DNA from: Actinernus sp. WN-2022
Lineage: Eukaryota; Cnidaria; Anthozoa; Actiniaria; Actinernidae
Length of the DNA stretch: 64,000 bases
Reading direction: 5' to 3'
Assembly (NCBI GenBank): GCA_030867875.1
Contig: JAOWCC010001600.1
Span: forward strand, 1-64,000
Under the pieces are notes generated by a model. The model was not told the DNA's origin. It saw only the letters and a program-made list of their open reading frames with translations, and searched no databases. A program made the translations under genes and the position numbers. Position 1 is the first letter of the stretch, and the number at the start of each line of letters is the position of its first letter. Below, one piece after another: positions 1 to 15,500 of this stretch.

Positions 1-81
1 TTCCAGGAGCCTGGGAGCTAGTCTGAAATGTCTGATCAATCCAGTGTGATGGTGACCACCTTTTGGAAAATCAAGTTAGAT

Positions 82-309
82 AATGCTTGCAAATCTGCCA
101 ATCGAGGACTGGACATCTGTATCAGGTACAAACAATTAATGTACGGGCCAGGTAATAGGCGGTATATAAAATATCATCATTTGTGGCCAATAATTAATGC
201 TTGCAAATCTGCCAATCGAGGACTGGACATCTGTATCAGGTACAAACAATTAATGTACGGGCCAGGTAATAGGCGGTATATAAAATATCATCATTTGTGG
301 CCAATATCT
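82..309. repeat. 114-bp internal duplication, unit 1
   Basis: The 114-bp module interior occurs twice head to tail (82-195 and 196-309), joined by the linker TAATTA. As 114 is a multiple of three, the short open frame stays open. Confidence 0.93.
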
Positions 310-712
310 AACCAGATTTTCCAAAAGGTGGTCTCATTCTCATTAATAATTATTTCTGGGACACTGCTTAACTTATGTACATGTACATGCCATTAGAGCA
401 CATGCAATCTGACAGGACGTCTGCCATTAATTAGAGCCATATGCATGCATTAGCCCTGTCTTAGAGCTATAAGGCCATAATATAATTATTATGTCATTAA
501 GCTTTAACGCCAATATATATCCAGGAAGGGTGGGGGAAATATATATATACAGGATCGGGTGGACGGGTTGTGCACCAAGCCCTGGGTATGGGCGGTGTCA
601 CCTACGCTCCTTAACCAGCATTTTTACTGATTTCCAGGAGCCTGGGAGCTAGTCTGAAATGTCTGATCAATCCAGTGTGATGGTGACCACCTTTTGGAAA
701 ATCAAGTTAGAT

Positions 713-940
713 AATGCTTGCAAATCTGCCAATCGAGGACTGGACATCTGTATCAGGTACAAACAATTAATGTACGGGCCAGGTAATAGGCGGTATATAA
801 AATATCATCATTTGTGGCCAATAATTAATGCTTGCAAATCTGCCAATCGAGGACTGGACATCTGTATCAGGTACAAACAATTAATGTACGGGCCAGGTAA
901 TAGGCGGTATATAAAATATCATCATTTGTGGCCAATATCT
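713..940. repeat. 114-bp internal duplication, unit 2
   Basis: Same doubled module and junction as in unit 1, immediately adjacent to it, which suggests that units 1 and 2 were copied from one another. Confidence 0.93.
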
Positions 941-1315
941 AACCAGATTTTCCAAAAGGTGGTCTCATTCTCATTAATAATTATTTCTGGGACACTGCTT
1001 AACTTATGTACATGTACATGCCATTAGAGCACATGCAATCTGACAGGACGTCTGCCATTAATTAGAGCCATATGCATGCATTAGCCCTGTCTTAGAGCTA
1101 TAAGGCCATAATATAATTATTATGTCATTAAGCTTTAACGCCAATATATATCCAGGAAGGGTGGGGGAAATATATATATACAGGATCGGGTGGACGGGTT
1201 GTGCACCAAGCCCTGGGTATGGGCGGTGTCACCTACGCTCCTTAACCAGCATTTTTACTGATTTCCAGGAGCCTGGGAGCTAGTCTGAAATGTCTGATCA
1301 ATCCAGTGTGATGGT

Positions 1316-1481
1316 GACCACCTTTTGGAAAATCAAGTTAGATAATGCTTGCAAATCTGCCAATCGAGGACTGGACATCTGTATCAGGTACAAACAATTA
1401 ATGTACGGGCCAGGTAATAGGCGGTATATAAAATATCATCATTTGTGGCCAATATCTAACCAGATTTTCCAAAAGGTGGTC
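1316..1481. repeat. Inverted-repeat-bounded module inside the satellite unit (reference copy)
   Basis: In the unit starting at 1290, positions 1316-1344 and 1453-1481 form an inverted repeat of 29 bp, 27 of 29 matching; the outer 19 bp are a perfect match (GACCACCTTTTGGAAAATC). They enclose about 108 bp, giving a 166-bp element that looks like a MITE or foldback element captured in the satellite. I see no clear target-site duplication. The same structure recurs in all units; in the first copy the arms are 54-82 and 305-333. The arms bound the part that was duplicated in some units and the point where the array ends at 28619. Confidence 0.8.
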
Positions 1482-4445
1482 TCATTCTCATTAATAATTA
1501 TTTCTGGGACACTGCTTAACTTATGTACATGTACATGCCATTAGAGCACATGCAATCTGACAGGACGTCTGCCATTAATTAGAGCCATATGCATGCATTA
1601 GCCCTGTCTTAGAGCTATAAGGCCATAATATAATTATTATGTCATTAAGCTTTAACGCCAATATATATCCAGGAAGGGTGGGGGAAATATATATATACAG
1701 GATCGGGTGGACGGGTTGTGCACCAAGCCCTGGGTATGGGCGGTGTCACCTACGCTCCTTAACCAGCATTTTTACTGATTTCCAGGAGCCTGGGAGCTAG
1801 TCTGAAATGTCTGATCAATCCAGTGTGATGGTGACCACCTTTTGGAAAATCAAGTTAGATAATGCTTGCAAATCTGCCAATCGAGGACTGGACATCTGTA
1901 TCAGGTACAAACAATTAATGTACGGGCCAGGTAATAGGCGGTATATAAAATATCATCATTTGTGGCCAATATCTAACCAGATTTTCCAAAAGGTGGTCTC
2001 ATTCTCATTAATAATTATTTCTGGGACACTGCTTAACTTATGTACATGTACATGCCATTAGAGCACATGCAATCTGACAGGACGTCTGCCATTAATTAGA
2101 GCCATATGCATGCATTAGCCCTGTCTTAGAGCTATAAGGCCATAATATAATTATTATGTCATTAAGCTTTAACGCCAATATATATCCAGGAAGGGTGGGG
2201 GAAATATATATATACAGGATCGGGTGGACGGGTTGTGCACCAAGCCCTGGGTATGGGCGGTGTCACCTACGCTCCTTAACCAGCATTTTTACTGATTTCC
2301 AGGAGCCTGGGAGCTAGTCTGAAATGTCTGATCAATCCAGTGTGATGGTGACCACCTTTTGGAAAATCAAGTTAGATAATGCTTGCAAATCTGCCAATCG
2401 AGGACTGGACATCTGTATCAGGTACAAACAATTAATGTACGGGCCAGGTAATAGGCGGTATATAAAATATCATCATTTGTGGCCAATATCTAACCAGATT
2501 TTCCAAAAGGTGGTCTCATTCTCATTAATAATTATTTCTGGGACACTGCTTAACTTATGTACATGTACATGCCATTAGAGCACATGCAATCTGACAGGAC
2601 GTCTGCCATTAATTAGAGCCATATGCATGCATTAGCCCTGTCTTAGAGCTATAAGGCCATAATATAATTATTATGTCATTAAGCTTTAACGCCAATATAT
2701 ATCCAGGAAGGGTGGGGGAAATATATATATACAGGATCGGGTGGACGGGTTGTGCACCAAGCCCTGGGTATGGGCGGTGTCACCTACGCTCCTTAACCAG
2801 CATTTTTACTGATTTCCAGGAGCCTGGGAGCTAGTCTGAAATGTCTGATCAATCCAGTGTGATGGTGACCACCTTTTGGAAAATCAAGTTAGATAATGCT
2901 TGCAAATCTGCCAATCGAGGACTGGACATCTGTATCAGGTACAAACAATTAATGTACGGGCCAGGTAATAGGCGGTATATAAAATATCATCATTTGTGGC
3001 CAATATCTAACCAGATTTTCCAAAAGGTGGTCTCATTCTCATTAATAATTATTTCTGGGACACTGCTTAACTTATGTACATGTACATGCCATTAGAGCAC
3101 ATGCAATCTGACAGGACGTCTGCCATTAATTAGAGCCATATGCATGCATTAGCCCTGTCTTAGAGCTATAAGGCCATAATATAATTATTATGTCATTAAG
3201 CTTTAACGCCAATATATATCCAGGAAGGGTGGGGGAAATATATATATACAGGATCGGGTGGACGGGTTGTGCACCAAGCCCTGGGTATGGGCGGTGTCAC
3301 CTACGCTCCTTAACCAGCATTTTTACTGATTTCCAGGAGCCTGGGAGCTAGTCTGAAATGTCTGATCAATCCAGTGTGATGGTGACCACCTTTTGGAAAA
3401 TCAAGTTAGATAATGCTTGCAAATCTGCCAATCGAGGACTGGACATCTGTATCAGGTACAAACAATTAATGTACGGGCCAGGTAATAGGCGGTATATAAA
3501 ATATCATCATTTGTGGCCAATATCTAACCAGATTTTCCAAAAGGTGGTCTCATTCTCATTAATAATTATTTCTGGGACACTGCTTAACTTATGTACATGT
3601 ACATGCCATTAGAGCACATGCAATCTGACAGGACGTCTGCCATTAATTAGAGCCATATGCATGCATTAGCCCTGTCTTAGAGCTATAAGGCCATAATATA
3701 ATTATTATGTCATTAAGCTTTAACGCCAATATATATCCAGGAAGGGTGGGGGAAATATATATATACAGGATCGGGTGGACGGGTTGTGCACCAAGCCCTG
3801 GGTATGGGCGGTGTCACCTACGCTCCTTAACCAGCATTTTTACTGATTTCCAGGAGCCTGGGAGCTAGTCTGAAATGTCTGATCAATCCAGTGTGATGGT
3901 GACCACCTTTTGGAAAATCAAGTTAGATAATGCTTGCAAATCTGCCAATCGAGGACTGGACATCTGTATCAGGTACAAACAATTAATGTACGGGCCAGGT
4001 AATAGGCGGTATATAAAATATCATCATTTGTGGCCAATATCTAACCAGATTTTCCAAAAGGTGGTCTCATTCTCATTAATAATTATTTCTGGGACACTGC
4101 TTAACTTATGTACATGTACATGCCATTAGAGCACATGCAATCTGACAGGACGTCTGCCATTAATTAGAGCCATATGCATGCATTAGCCCTGTCTTAGAGC
4201 TATAAGGCCATAATATAATTATTATGTCATTAAGCTTTAACGCCAATATATATCCAGGAAGGGTGGGGGAAATATATATATACAGGATCGGGTGGACGGG
4301 TTGTGCACCAAGCCCTGGGTATGGGCGGTGTCACCTACGCTCCTTAACCAGCATTTTTACTGATTTCCAGGAGCCTGGGAGCTAGTCTGAAATGTCTGAT
4401 CAATCCAGTGTGATGGTGACCACCTTTTGGAAAATCAAGTTAGAT

Positions 4446-4673
4446 AATGCTTGCAAATCTGCCAATCGAGGACTGGACATCTGTATCAGGTACAAACAAT
4501 TAATGTACGGGCCAGGTAATAGGCGGTATATAAAATATCATCATTTGTGGCCAATAATTAATGCTTGCAAATCTGCCAATCGAGGACTGGACATCTGTAT
4601 CAGGTACAAACAATTAATGTACGGGCCAGGTAATAGGCGGTATATAAAATATCATCATTTGTGGCCAATATCT
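4446..4673. repeat. 114-bp internal duplication, unit 9
   Basis: Isolated long-form unit among short units. The junction is identical to those of units 1 and 2. Confidence 0.93.
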
Positions 4674-7600
4674 AACCAGATTTTCCAAAAGGTGGTCTCA
4701 TTCTCATTAATAATTATTTCTGGGACACTGCTTAACTTATGTACATGTACATGCCATTAGAGCACATGCAATCTGACAGGACGTCTGCCATTAATTAGAG
4801 CCATATGCATGCATTAGCCCTGTCTTAGAGCTATAAGGCCATAATATAATTATTATGTCATTAAGCTTTAACGCCAATATATATCCAGGAAGGGTGGGGG
4901 AAATATATATATACAGGATCGGGTGGACGGGTTGTGCACCAAGCCCTGGGTATGGGCGGTGTCACCTACGCTCCTTAACCAGCATTTTTACTGATTTCCA
5001 GGAGCCTGGGAGCTAGTCTGAAATGTCTGATCAATCCAGTGTGATGGTGACCACCTTTTGGAAAATCAAGTTAGATAATGCTTGCAAATCTGCCAATCGA
5101 GGACTGGACATCTGTATCAGGTACAAACAATTAATGTACGGGCCAGGTAATAGGCGGTATATAAAATATCATCATTTGTGGCCAATATCTAACCAGATTT
5201 TCCAAAAGGTGGTCTCATTCTCATTAATAATTATTTCTGGGACACTGCTTAACTTATGTACATGTACATGCCATTAGAGCACATGCAATCTGACAGGACG
5301 TCTGCCATTAATTAGAGCCATATGCATGCATTAGCCCTGTCTTAGAGCTATAAGGCCATAATATAATTATTATGTCATTAAGCTTTAACGCCAATATATA
5401 TCCAGGAAGGGTGGGGGAAATATATATATACAGGATCGGGTGGACGGGTTGTGCACCAAGCCCTGGGTATGGGCGGTGTCACCTACGCTCCTTAACCAGC
5501 ATTTTTACTGATTTCCAGGAGCCTGGGAGCTAGTCTGAAATGTCTGATCAATCCAGTGTGATGGTGACCACCTTTTGGAAAATCAAGTTAGATAATGCTT
5601 GCAAATCTGCCAATCGAGGACTGGACATCTGTATCAGGTACAAACAATTAATGTACGGGCCAGGTAATAGGCGGTATATAAAATATCATCATTTGTGGCC
5701 AATATCTAACCAGATTTTCCAAAAGGTGGTCTCATTCTCATTAATAATTATTTCTGGGACACTGCTTAACTTATGTACATGTACATGCCATTAGAGCACA
5801 TGCAATCTGACAGGACGTCTGCCATTAATTAGAGCCATATGCATGCATTAGCCCTGTCTTAGAGCTATAAGGCCATAATATAATTATTATGTCATTAAGC
5901 TTTAACGCCAATATATATCCAGGAAGGGTGGGGGAAATATATATATACAGGATCGGGTGGACGGGTTGTGCACCAAGCCCTGGGTATGGGCGGTGTCACC
6001 TACGCTCCTTAACCAGCATTTTTACTGATTTCCAGGAGCCTGGGAGCTAGTCTGAAATGTCTGATCAATCCAGTGTGATGGTGACCACCTTTTGGAAAAT
6101 CAAGTTAGATAATGCTTGCAAATCTGCCAATCGAGGACTGGACATCTGTATCAGGTACAAACAATTAATGTACGGGCCAGGTAATAGGCGGTATATAAAA
6201 TATCATCATTTGTGGCCAATATCTAACCAGATTTTCCAAAAGGTGGTCTCATTCTCATTAATAATTATTTCTGGGACACTGCTTAACTTATGTACATGTA
6301 CATGCCATTAGAGCACATGCAATCTGACAGGACGTCTGCCATTAATTAGAGCCATATGCATGCATTAGCCCTGTCTTAGAGCTATAAGGCCATAATATAA
6401 TTATTATGTCATTAAGCTTTAACGCCAATATATATCCAGGAAGGGTGGGGGAAATATATATATACAGGATCGGGTGGACGGGTTGTGCACCAAGCCCTGG
6501 GTATGGGCGGTGTCACCTACGCTCCTTAACCAGCATTTTTACTGATTTCCAGGAGCCTGGGAGCTAGTCTGAAATGTCTGATCAATCCAGTGTGATGGTG
6601 ACCACCTTTTGGAAAATCAAGTTAGATAATGCTTGCAAATCTGCCAATCGAGGACTGGACATCTGTATCAGGTACAAACAATTAATGTACGGGCCAGGTA
6701 ATAGGCGGTATATAAAATATCATCATTTGTGGCCAATATCTAACCAGATTTTCCAAAAGGTGGTCTCATTCTCATTAATAATTATTTCTGGGACACTGCT
6801 TAACTTATGTACATGTACATGCCATTAGAGCACATGCAATCTGACAGGACGTCTGCCATTAATTAGAGCCATATGCATGCATTAGCCCTGTCTTAGAGCT
6901 ATAAGGCCATAATATAATTATTATGTCATTAAGCTTTAACGCCAATATATATCCAGGAAGGGTGGGGGAAATATATATATACAGGATCGGGTGGACGGGT
7001 TGTGCACCAAGCCCTGGGTATGGGCGGTGTCACCTACGCTCCTTAACCAGCATTTTTACTGATTTCCAGGAGCCTGGGAGCTAGTCTGAAATGTCTGATC
7101 AATCCAGTGTGATGGTGACCACCTTTTGGAAAATCAAGTTAGATAATGCTTGCAAATCTGCCAATCGAGGACTGGACATCTGTATCAGGTACAAACAATT
7201 AATGTACGGGCCAGGTAATAGGCGGTATATAAAATATCATCATTTGTGGCCAATATCTAACCAGATTTTCCAAAAGGTGGTCTCATTCTCATTAATAATT
7301 ATTTCTGGGACACTGCTTAACTTATGTACATGTACATGCCATTAGAGCACATGCAATCTGACAGGACGTCTGCCATTAATTAGAGCCATATGCATGCATT
7401 AGCCCTGTCTTAGAGCTATAAGGCCATAATATAATTATTATGTCATTAAGCTTTAACGCCAATATATATCCAGGAAGGGTGGGGGAAATATATATATACA
7501 GGATCGGGTGGACGGGTTGTGCACCAAGCCCTGGGTATGGGCGGTGTCACCTACGCTCCTTAACCAGCATTTTTACTGATTTCCAGGAGCCTGGGAGCTA

Positions 7601-10600
7601 GTCTGAAATGTCTGATCAATCCAGTGTGATGGTGACCACCTTTTGGAAAATCAAGTTAGATAATGCTTGCAAATCTGCCAATCGAGGACTGGACATCTGT
7701 ATCAGGTACAAACAATTAATGTACGGGCCAGGTAATAGGCGGTATATAAAATATCATCATTTGTGGCCAATATCTAACCAGATTTTCCAAAAGGTGGTCT
7801 CATTCTCATTAATAATTATTTCTGGGACACTGCTTAACTTATGTACATGTACATGCCATTAGAGCACATGCAATCTGACAGGACGTCTGCCATTAATTAG
7901 AGCCATATGCATGCATTAGCCCTGTCTTAGAGCTATAAGGCCATAATATAATTATTATGTCATTAAGCTTTAACGCCAATATATATCCAGGAAGGGTGGG
8001 GGAAATATATATATACAGGATCGGGTGGACGGGTTGTGCACCAAGCCCTGGGTATGGGCGGTGTCACCTACGCTCCTTAACCAGCATTTTTACTGATTTC
8101 CAGGAGCCTGGGAGCTAGTCTGAAATGTCTGATCAATCCAGTGTGATGGTGACCACCTTTTGGAAAATCAAGTTAGATAATGCTTGCAAATCTGCCAATC
8201 GAGGACTGGACATCTGTATCAGGTACAAACAATTAATGTACGGGCCAGGTAATAGGCGGTATATAAAATATCATCATTTGTGGCCAATATCTAACCAGAT
8301 TTTCCAAAAGGTGGTCTCATTCTCATTAATAATTATTTCTGGGACACTGCTTAACTTATGTACATGTACATGCCATTAGAGCACATGCAATCTGACAGGA
8401 CGTCTGCCATTAATTAGAGCCATATGCATGCATTAGCCCTGTCTTAGAGCTATAAGGCCATAATATAATTATTATGTCATTAAGCTTTAACGCCAATATA
8501 TATCCAGGAAGGGTGGGGGAAATATATATATACAGGATCGGGTGGACGGGTTGTGCACCAAGCCCTGGGTATGGGCGGTGTCACCTACGCTCCTTAACCA
8601 GCATTTTTACTGATTTCCAGGAGCCTGGGAGCTAGTCTGAAATGTCTGATCAATCCAGTGTGATGGTGACCACCTTTTGGAAAATCAAGTTAGATAATGC
8701 TTGCAAATCTGCCAATCGAGGACTGGACATCTGTATCAGGTACAAACAATTAATGTACGGGCCAGGTAATAGGCGGTATATAAAATATCATCATTTGTGG
8801 CCAATATCTAACCAGATTTTCCAAAAGGTGGTCTCATTCTCATTAATAATTATTTCTGGGACACTGCTTAACTTATGTACATGTACATGCCATTAGAGCA
8901 CATGCAATCTGACAGGACGTCTGCCATTAATTAGAGCCATATGCATGCATTAGCCCTGTCTTAGAGCTATAAGGCCATAATATAATTATTATGTCATTAA
9001 GCTTTAACGCCAATATATATCCAGGAAGGGTGGGGGAAATATATATATACAGGATCGGGTGGACGGGTTGTGCACCAAGCCCTGGGTATGGGCGGTGTCA
9101 CCTACGCTCCTTAACCAGCATTTTTACTGATTTCCAGGAGCCTGGGAGCTAGTCTGAAATGTCTGATCAATCCAGTGTGATGGTGACCACCTTTTGGAAA
9201 ATCAAGTTAGATAATGCTTGCAAATCTGCCAATCGAGGACTGGACATCTGTATCAGGTACAAACAATTAATGTACGGGCCAGGTAATAGGCGGTATATAA
9301 AATATCATCATTTGTGGCCAATATCTAACCAGATTTTCCAAAAGGTGGTCTCATTCTCATTAATAATTATTTCTGGGACACTGCTTAACTTATGTACATG
9401 TACATGCCATTAGAGCACATGCAATCTGACAGGACGTCTGCCATTAATTAGAGCCATATGCATGCATTAGCCCTGTCTTAGAGCTATAAGGCCATAATAT
9501 AATTATTATGTCATTAAGCTTTAACGCCAATATATATCCAGGAAGGGTGGGGGAAATATATATATACAGGATCGGGTGGACGGGTTGTGCACCAAGCCCT
9601 GGGTATGGGCGGTGTCACCTACGCTCCTTAACCAGCATTTTTACTGATTTCCAGGAGCCTGGGAGCTAGTCTGAAATGTCTGATCAATCCAGTGTGATGG
9701 TGACCACCTTTTGGAAAATCAAGTTAGATAATGCTTGCAAATCTGCCAATCGAGGACTGGACATCTGTATCAGGTACAAACAATTAATGTACGGGCCAGG
9801 TAATAGGCGGTATATAAAATATCATCATTTGTGGCCAATATCTAACCAGATTTTCCAAAAGGTGGTCTCATTCTCATTAATAATTATTTCTGGGACACTG
9901 CTTAACTTATGTACATGTACATGCCATTAGAGCACATGCAATCTGACAGGACGTCTGCCATTAATTAGAGCCATATGCATGCATTAGCCCTGTCTTAGAG
10001 CTATAAGGCCATAATATAATTATTATGTCATTAAGCTTTAACGCCAATATATATCCAGGAAGGGTGGGGGAAATATATATATACAGGATCGGGTGGACGG
10101 GTTGTGCACCAAGCCCTGGGTATGGGCGGTGTCACCTACGCTCCTTAACCAGCATTTTTACTGATTTCCAGGAGCCTGGGAGCTAGTCTGAAATGTCTGA
10201 TCAATCCAGTGTGATGGTGACCACCTTTTGGAAAATCAAGTTAGATAATGCTTGCAAATCTGCCAATCGAGGACTGGACATCTGTATCAGGTACAAACAA
10301 TTAATGTACGGGCCAGGTAATAGGCGGTATATAAAATATCATCATTTGTGGCCAATATCTAACCAGATTTTCCAAAAGGTGGTCTCATTCTCATTAATAA
10401 TTATTTCTGGGACACTGCTTAACTTATGTACATGTACATGCCATTAGAGCACATGCAATCTGACAGGACGTCTGCCATTAATTAGAGCCATATGCATGCA
10501 TTAGCCCTGTCTTAGAGCTATAAGGCCATAATATAATTATTATGTCATTAAGCTTTAACGCCAATATATATCCAGGAAGGGTGGGGGAAATATATATATA

Positions 10601-12314
10601 CAGGATCGGGTGGACGGGTTGTGCACCAAGCCCTGGGTATGGGCGGTGTCACCTACGCTCCTTAACCAGCATTTTTACTGATTTCCAGGAGCCTGGGAGC
10701 TAGTCTGAAATGTCTGATCAATCCAGTGTGATGGTGACCACCTTTTGGAAAATCAAGTTAGATAATGCTTGCAAATCTGCCAATCGAGGACTGGACATCT
10801 GTATCAGGTACAAACAATTAATGTACGGGCCAGGTAATAGGCGGTATATAAAATATCATCATTTGTGGCCAATATCTAACCAGATTTTCCAAAAGGTGGT
10901 CTCATTCTCATTAATAATTATTTCTGGGACACTGCTTAACTTATGTACATGTACATGCCATTAGAGCACATGCAATCTGACAGGACGTCTGCCATTAATT
11001 AGAGCCATATGCATGCATTAGCCCTGTCTTAGAGCTATAAGGCCATAATATAATTATTATGTCATTAAGCTTTAACGCCAATATATATCCAGGAAGGGTG
11101 GGGGAAATATATATATACAGGATCGGGTGGACGGGTTGTGCACCAAGCCCTGGGTATGGGCGGTGTCACCTACGCTCCTTAACCAGCATTTTTACTGATT
11201 TCCAGGAGCCTGGGAGCTAGTCTGAAATGTCTGATCAATCCAGTGTGATGGTGACCACCTTTTGGAAAATCAAGTTAGATAATGCTTGCAAATCTGCCAA
11301 TCGAGGACTGGACATCTGTATCAGGTACAAACAATTAATGTACGGGCCAGGTAATAGGCGGTATATAAAATATCATCATTTGTGGCCAATATCTAACCAG
11401 ATTTTCCAAAAGGTGGTCTCATTCTCATTAATAATTATTTCTGGGACACTGCTTAACTTATGTACATGTACATGCCATTAGAGCACATGCAATCTGACAG
11501 GACGTCTGCCATTAATTAGAGCCATATGCATGCATTAGCCCTGTCTTAGAGCTATAAGGCCATAATATAATTATTATGTCATTAAGCTTTAACGCCAATA
11601 TATATCCAGGAAGGGTGGGGGAAATATATATATACAGGATCGGGTGGACGGGTTGTGCACCAAGCCCTGGGTATGGGCGGTGTCACCTACGCTCCTTAAC
11701 CAGCATTTTTACTGATTTCCAGGAGCCTGGGAGCTAGTCTGAAATGTCTGATCAATCCAGTGTGATGGTGACCACCTTTTGGAAAATCAAGTTAGATAAT
11801 GCTTGCAAATCTGCCAATCGAGGACTGGACATCTGTATCAGGTACAAACAATTAATGTACGGGCCAGGTAATAGGCGGTATATAAAATATCATCATTTGT
11901 GGCCAATATCTAACCAGATTTTCCAAAAGGTGGTCTCATTCTCATTAATAATTATTTCTGGGACACTGCTTAACTTATGTACATGTACATGCCATTAGAG
12001 CACATGCAATCTGACAGGACGTCTGCCATTAATTAGAGCCATATGCATGCATTAGCCCTGTCTTAGAGCTATAAGGCCATAATATAATTATTATGTCATT
12101 AAGCTTTAACGCCAATATATATCCAGGAAGGGTGGGGGAAATATATATATACAGGATCGGGTGGACGGGTTGTGCACCAAGCCCTGGGTATGGGCGGTGT
12201 CACCTACGCTCCTTAACCAGCATTTTTACTGATTTCCAGGAGCCTGGGAGCTAGTCTGAAATGTCTGATCAATCCAGTGTGATGGTGACCACCTTTTGGA
12301 AAATCAAGTTAGAT

Positions 12315-12542
12315 AATGCTTGCAAATCTGCCAATCGAGGACTGGACATCTGTATCAGGTACAAACAATTAATGTACGGGCCAGGTAATAGGCGGTATAT
12401 AAAATATCATCATTTGTGGCCAATAATTAATGCTTGCAAATCTGCCAATCGAGGACTGGACATCTGTATCAGGTACAAACAATTAATGTACGGGCCAGGT
12501 AATAGGCGGTATATAAAATATCATCATTTGTGGCCAATATCT
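12315..12542. repeat. 114-bp internal duplication, unit 24
   Basis: Isolated long-form unit, fifteen units beyond the previous one, so the long form does not follow a regular higher-order period. Confidence 0.93.
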
Positions 12543-15500
12543 AACCAGATTTTCCAAAAGGTGGTCTCATTCTCATTAATAATTATTTCTGGGACACTGC
12601 TTAACTTATGTACATGTACATGCCATTAGAGCACATGCAATCTGACAGGACGTCTGCCATTAATTAGAGCCATATGCATGCATTAGCCCTGTCTTAGAGC
12701 TATAAGGCCATAATATAATTATTATGTCATTAAGCTTTAACGCCAATATATATCCAGGAAGGGTGGGGGAAATATATATATACAGGATCGGGTGGACGGG
12801 TTGTGCACCAAGCCCTGGGTATGGGCGGTGTCACCTACGCTCCTTAACCAGCATTTTTACTGATTTCCAGGAGCCTGGGAGCTAGTCTGAAATGTCTGAT
12901 CAATCCAGTGTGATGGTGACCACCTTTTGGAAAATCAAGTTAGATAATGCTTGCAAATCTGCCAATCGAGGACTGGACATCTGTATCAGGTACAAACAAT
13001 TAATGTACGGGCCAGGTAATAGGCGGTATATAAAATATCATCATTTGTGGCCAATATCTAACCAGATTTTCCAAAAGGTGGTCTCATTCTCATTAATAAT
13101 TATTTCTGGGACACTGCTTAACTTATGTACATGTACATGCCATTAGAGCACATGCAATCTGACAGGACGTCTGCCATTAATTAGAGCCATATGCATGCAT
13201 TAGCCCTGTCTTAGAGCTATAAGGCCATAATATAATTATTATGTCATTAAGCTTTAACGCCAATATATATCCAGGAAGGGTGGGGGAAATATATATATAC
13301 AGGATCGGGTGGACGGGTTGTGCACCAAGCCCTGGGTATGGGCGGTGTCACCTACGCTCCTTAACCAGCATTTTTACTGATTTCCAGGAGCCTGGGAGCT
13401 AGTCTGAAATGTCTGATCAATCCAGTGTGATGGTGACCACCTTTTGGAAAATCAAGTTAGATAATGCTTGCAAATCTGCCAATCGAGGACTGGACATCTG
13501 TATCAGGTACAAACAATTAATGTACGGGCCAGGTAATAGGCGGTATATAAAATATCATCATTTGTGGCCAATATCTAACCAGATTTTCCAAAAGGTGGTC
13601 TCATTCTCATTAATAATTATTTCTGGGACACTGCTTAACTTATGTACATGTACATGCCATTAGAGCACATGCAATCTGACAGGACGTCTGCCATTAATTA
13701 GAGCCATATGCATGCATTAGCCCTGTCTTAGAGCTATAAGGCCATAATATAATTATTATGTCATTAAGCTTTAACGCCAATATATATCCAGGAAGGGTGG
13801 GGGAAATATATATATACAGGATCGGGTGGACGGGTTGTGCACCAAGCCCTGGGTATGGGCGGTGTCACCTACGCTCCTTAACCAGCATTTTTACTGATTT
13901 CCAGGAGCCTGGGAGCTAGTCTGAAATGTCTGATCAATCCAGTGTGATGGTGACCACCTTTTGGAAAATCAAGTTAGATAATGCTTGCAAATCTGCCAAT
14001 CGAGGACTGGACATCTGTATCAGGTACAAACAATTAATGTACGGGCCAGGTAATAGGCGGTATATAAAATATCATCATTTGTGGCCAATATCTAACCAGA
14101 TTTTCCAAAAGGTGGTCTCATTCTCATTAATAATTATTTCTGGGACACTGCTTAACTTATGTACATGTACATGCCATTAGAGCACATGCAATCTGACAGG
14201 ACGTCTGCCATTAATTAGAGCCATATGCATGCATTAGCCCTGTCTTAGAGCTATAAGGCCATAATATAATTATTATGTCATTAAGCTTTAACGCCAATAT
14301 ATATCCAGGAAGGGTGGGGGAAATATATATATACAGGATCGGGTGGACGGGTTGTGCACCAAGCCCTGGGTATGGGCGGTGTCACCTACGCTCCTTAACC
14401 AGCATTTTTACTGATTTCCAGGAGCCTGGGAGCTAGTCTGAAATGTCTGATCAATCCAGTGTGATGGTGACCACCTTTTGGAAAATCAAGTTAGATAATG
14501 CTTGCAAATCTGCCAATCGAGGACTGGACATCTGTATCAGGTACAAACAATTAATGTACGGGCCAGGTAATAGGCGGTATATAAAATATCATCATTTGTG
14601 GCCAATATCTAACCAGATTTTCCAAAAGGTGGTCTCATTCTCATTAATAATTATTTCTGGGACACTGCTTAACTTATGTACATGTACATGCCATTAGAGC
14701 ACATGCAATCTGACAGGACGTCTGCCATTAATTAGAGCCATATGCATGCATTAGCCCTGTCTTAGAGCTATAAGGCCATAATATAATTATTATGTCATTA
14801 AGCTTTAACGCCAATATATATCCAGGAAGGGTGGGGGAAATATATATATACAGGATCGGGTGGACGGGTTGTGCACCAAGCCCTGGGTATGGGCGGTGTC
14901 ACCTACGCTCCTTAACCAGCATTTTTACTGATTTCCAGGAGCCTGGGAGCTAGTCTGAAATGTCTGATCAATCCAGTGTGATGGTGACCACCTTTTGGAA
15001 AATCAAGTTAGATAATGCTTGCAAATCTGCCAATCGAGGACTGGACATCTGTATCAGGTACAAACAATTAATGTACGGGCCAGGTAATAGGCGGTATATA
15101 AAATATCATCATTTGTGGCCAATATCTAACCAGATTTTCCAAAAGGTGGTCTCATTCTCATTAATAATTATTTCTGGGACACTGCTTAACTTATGTACAT
15201 GTACATGCCATTAGAGCACATGCAATCTGACAGGACGTCTGCCATTAATTAGAGCCATATGCATGCATTAGCCCTGTCTTAGAGCTATAAGGCCATAATA
15301 TAATTATTATGTCATTAAGCTTTAACGCCAATATATATCCAGGAAGGGTGGGGGAAATATATATATACAGGATCGGGTGGACGGGTTGTGCACCAAGCCC
15401 TGGGTATGGGCGGTGTCACCTACGCTCCTTAACCAGCATTTTTACTGATTTCCAGGAGCCTGGGAGCTAGTCTGAAATGTCTGATCAATCCAGTGTGATG

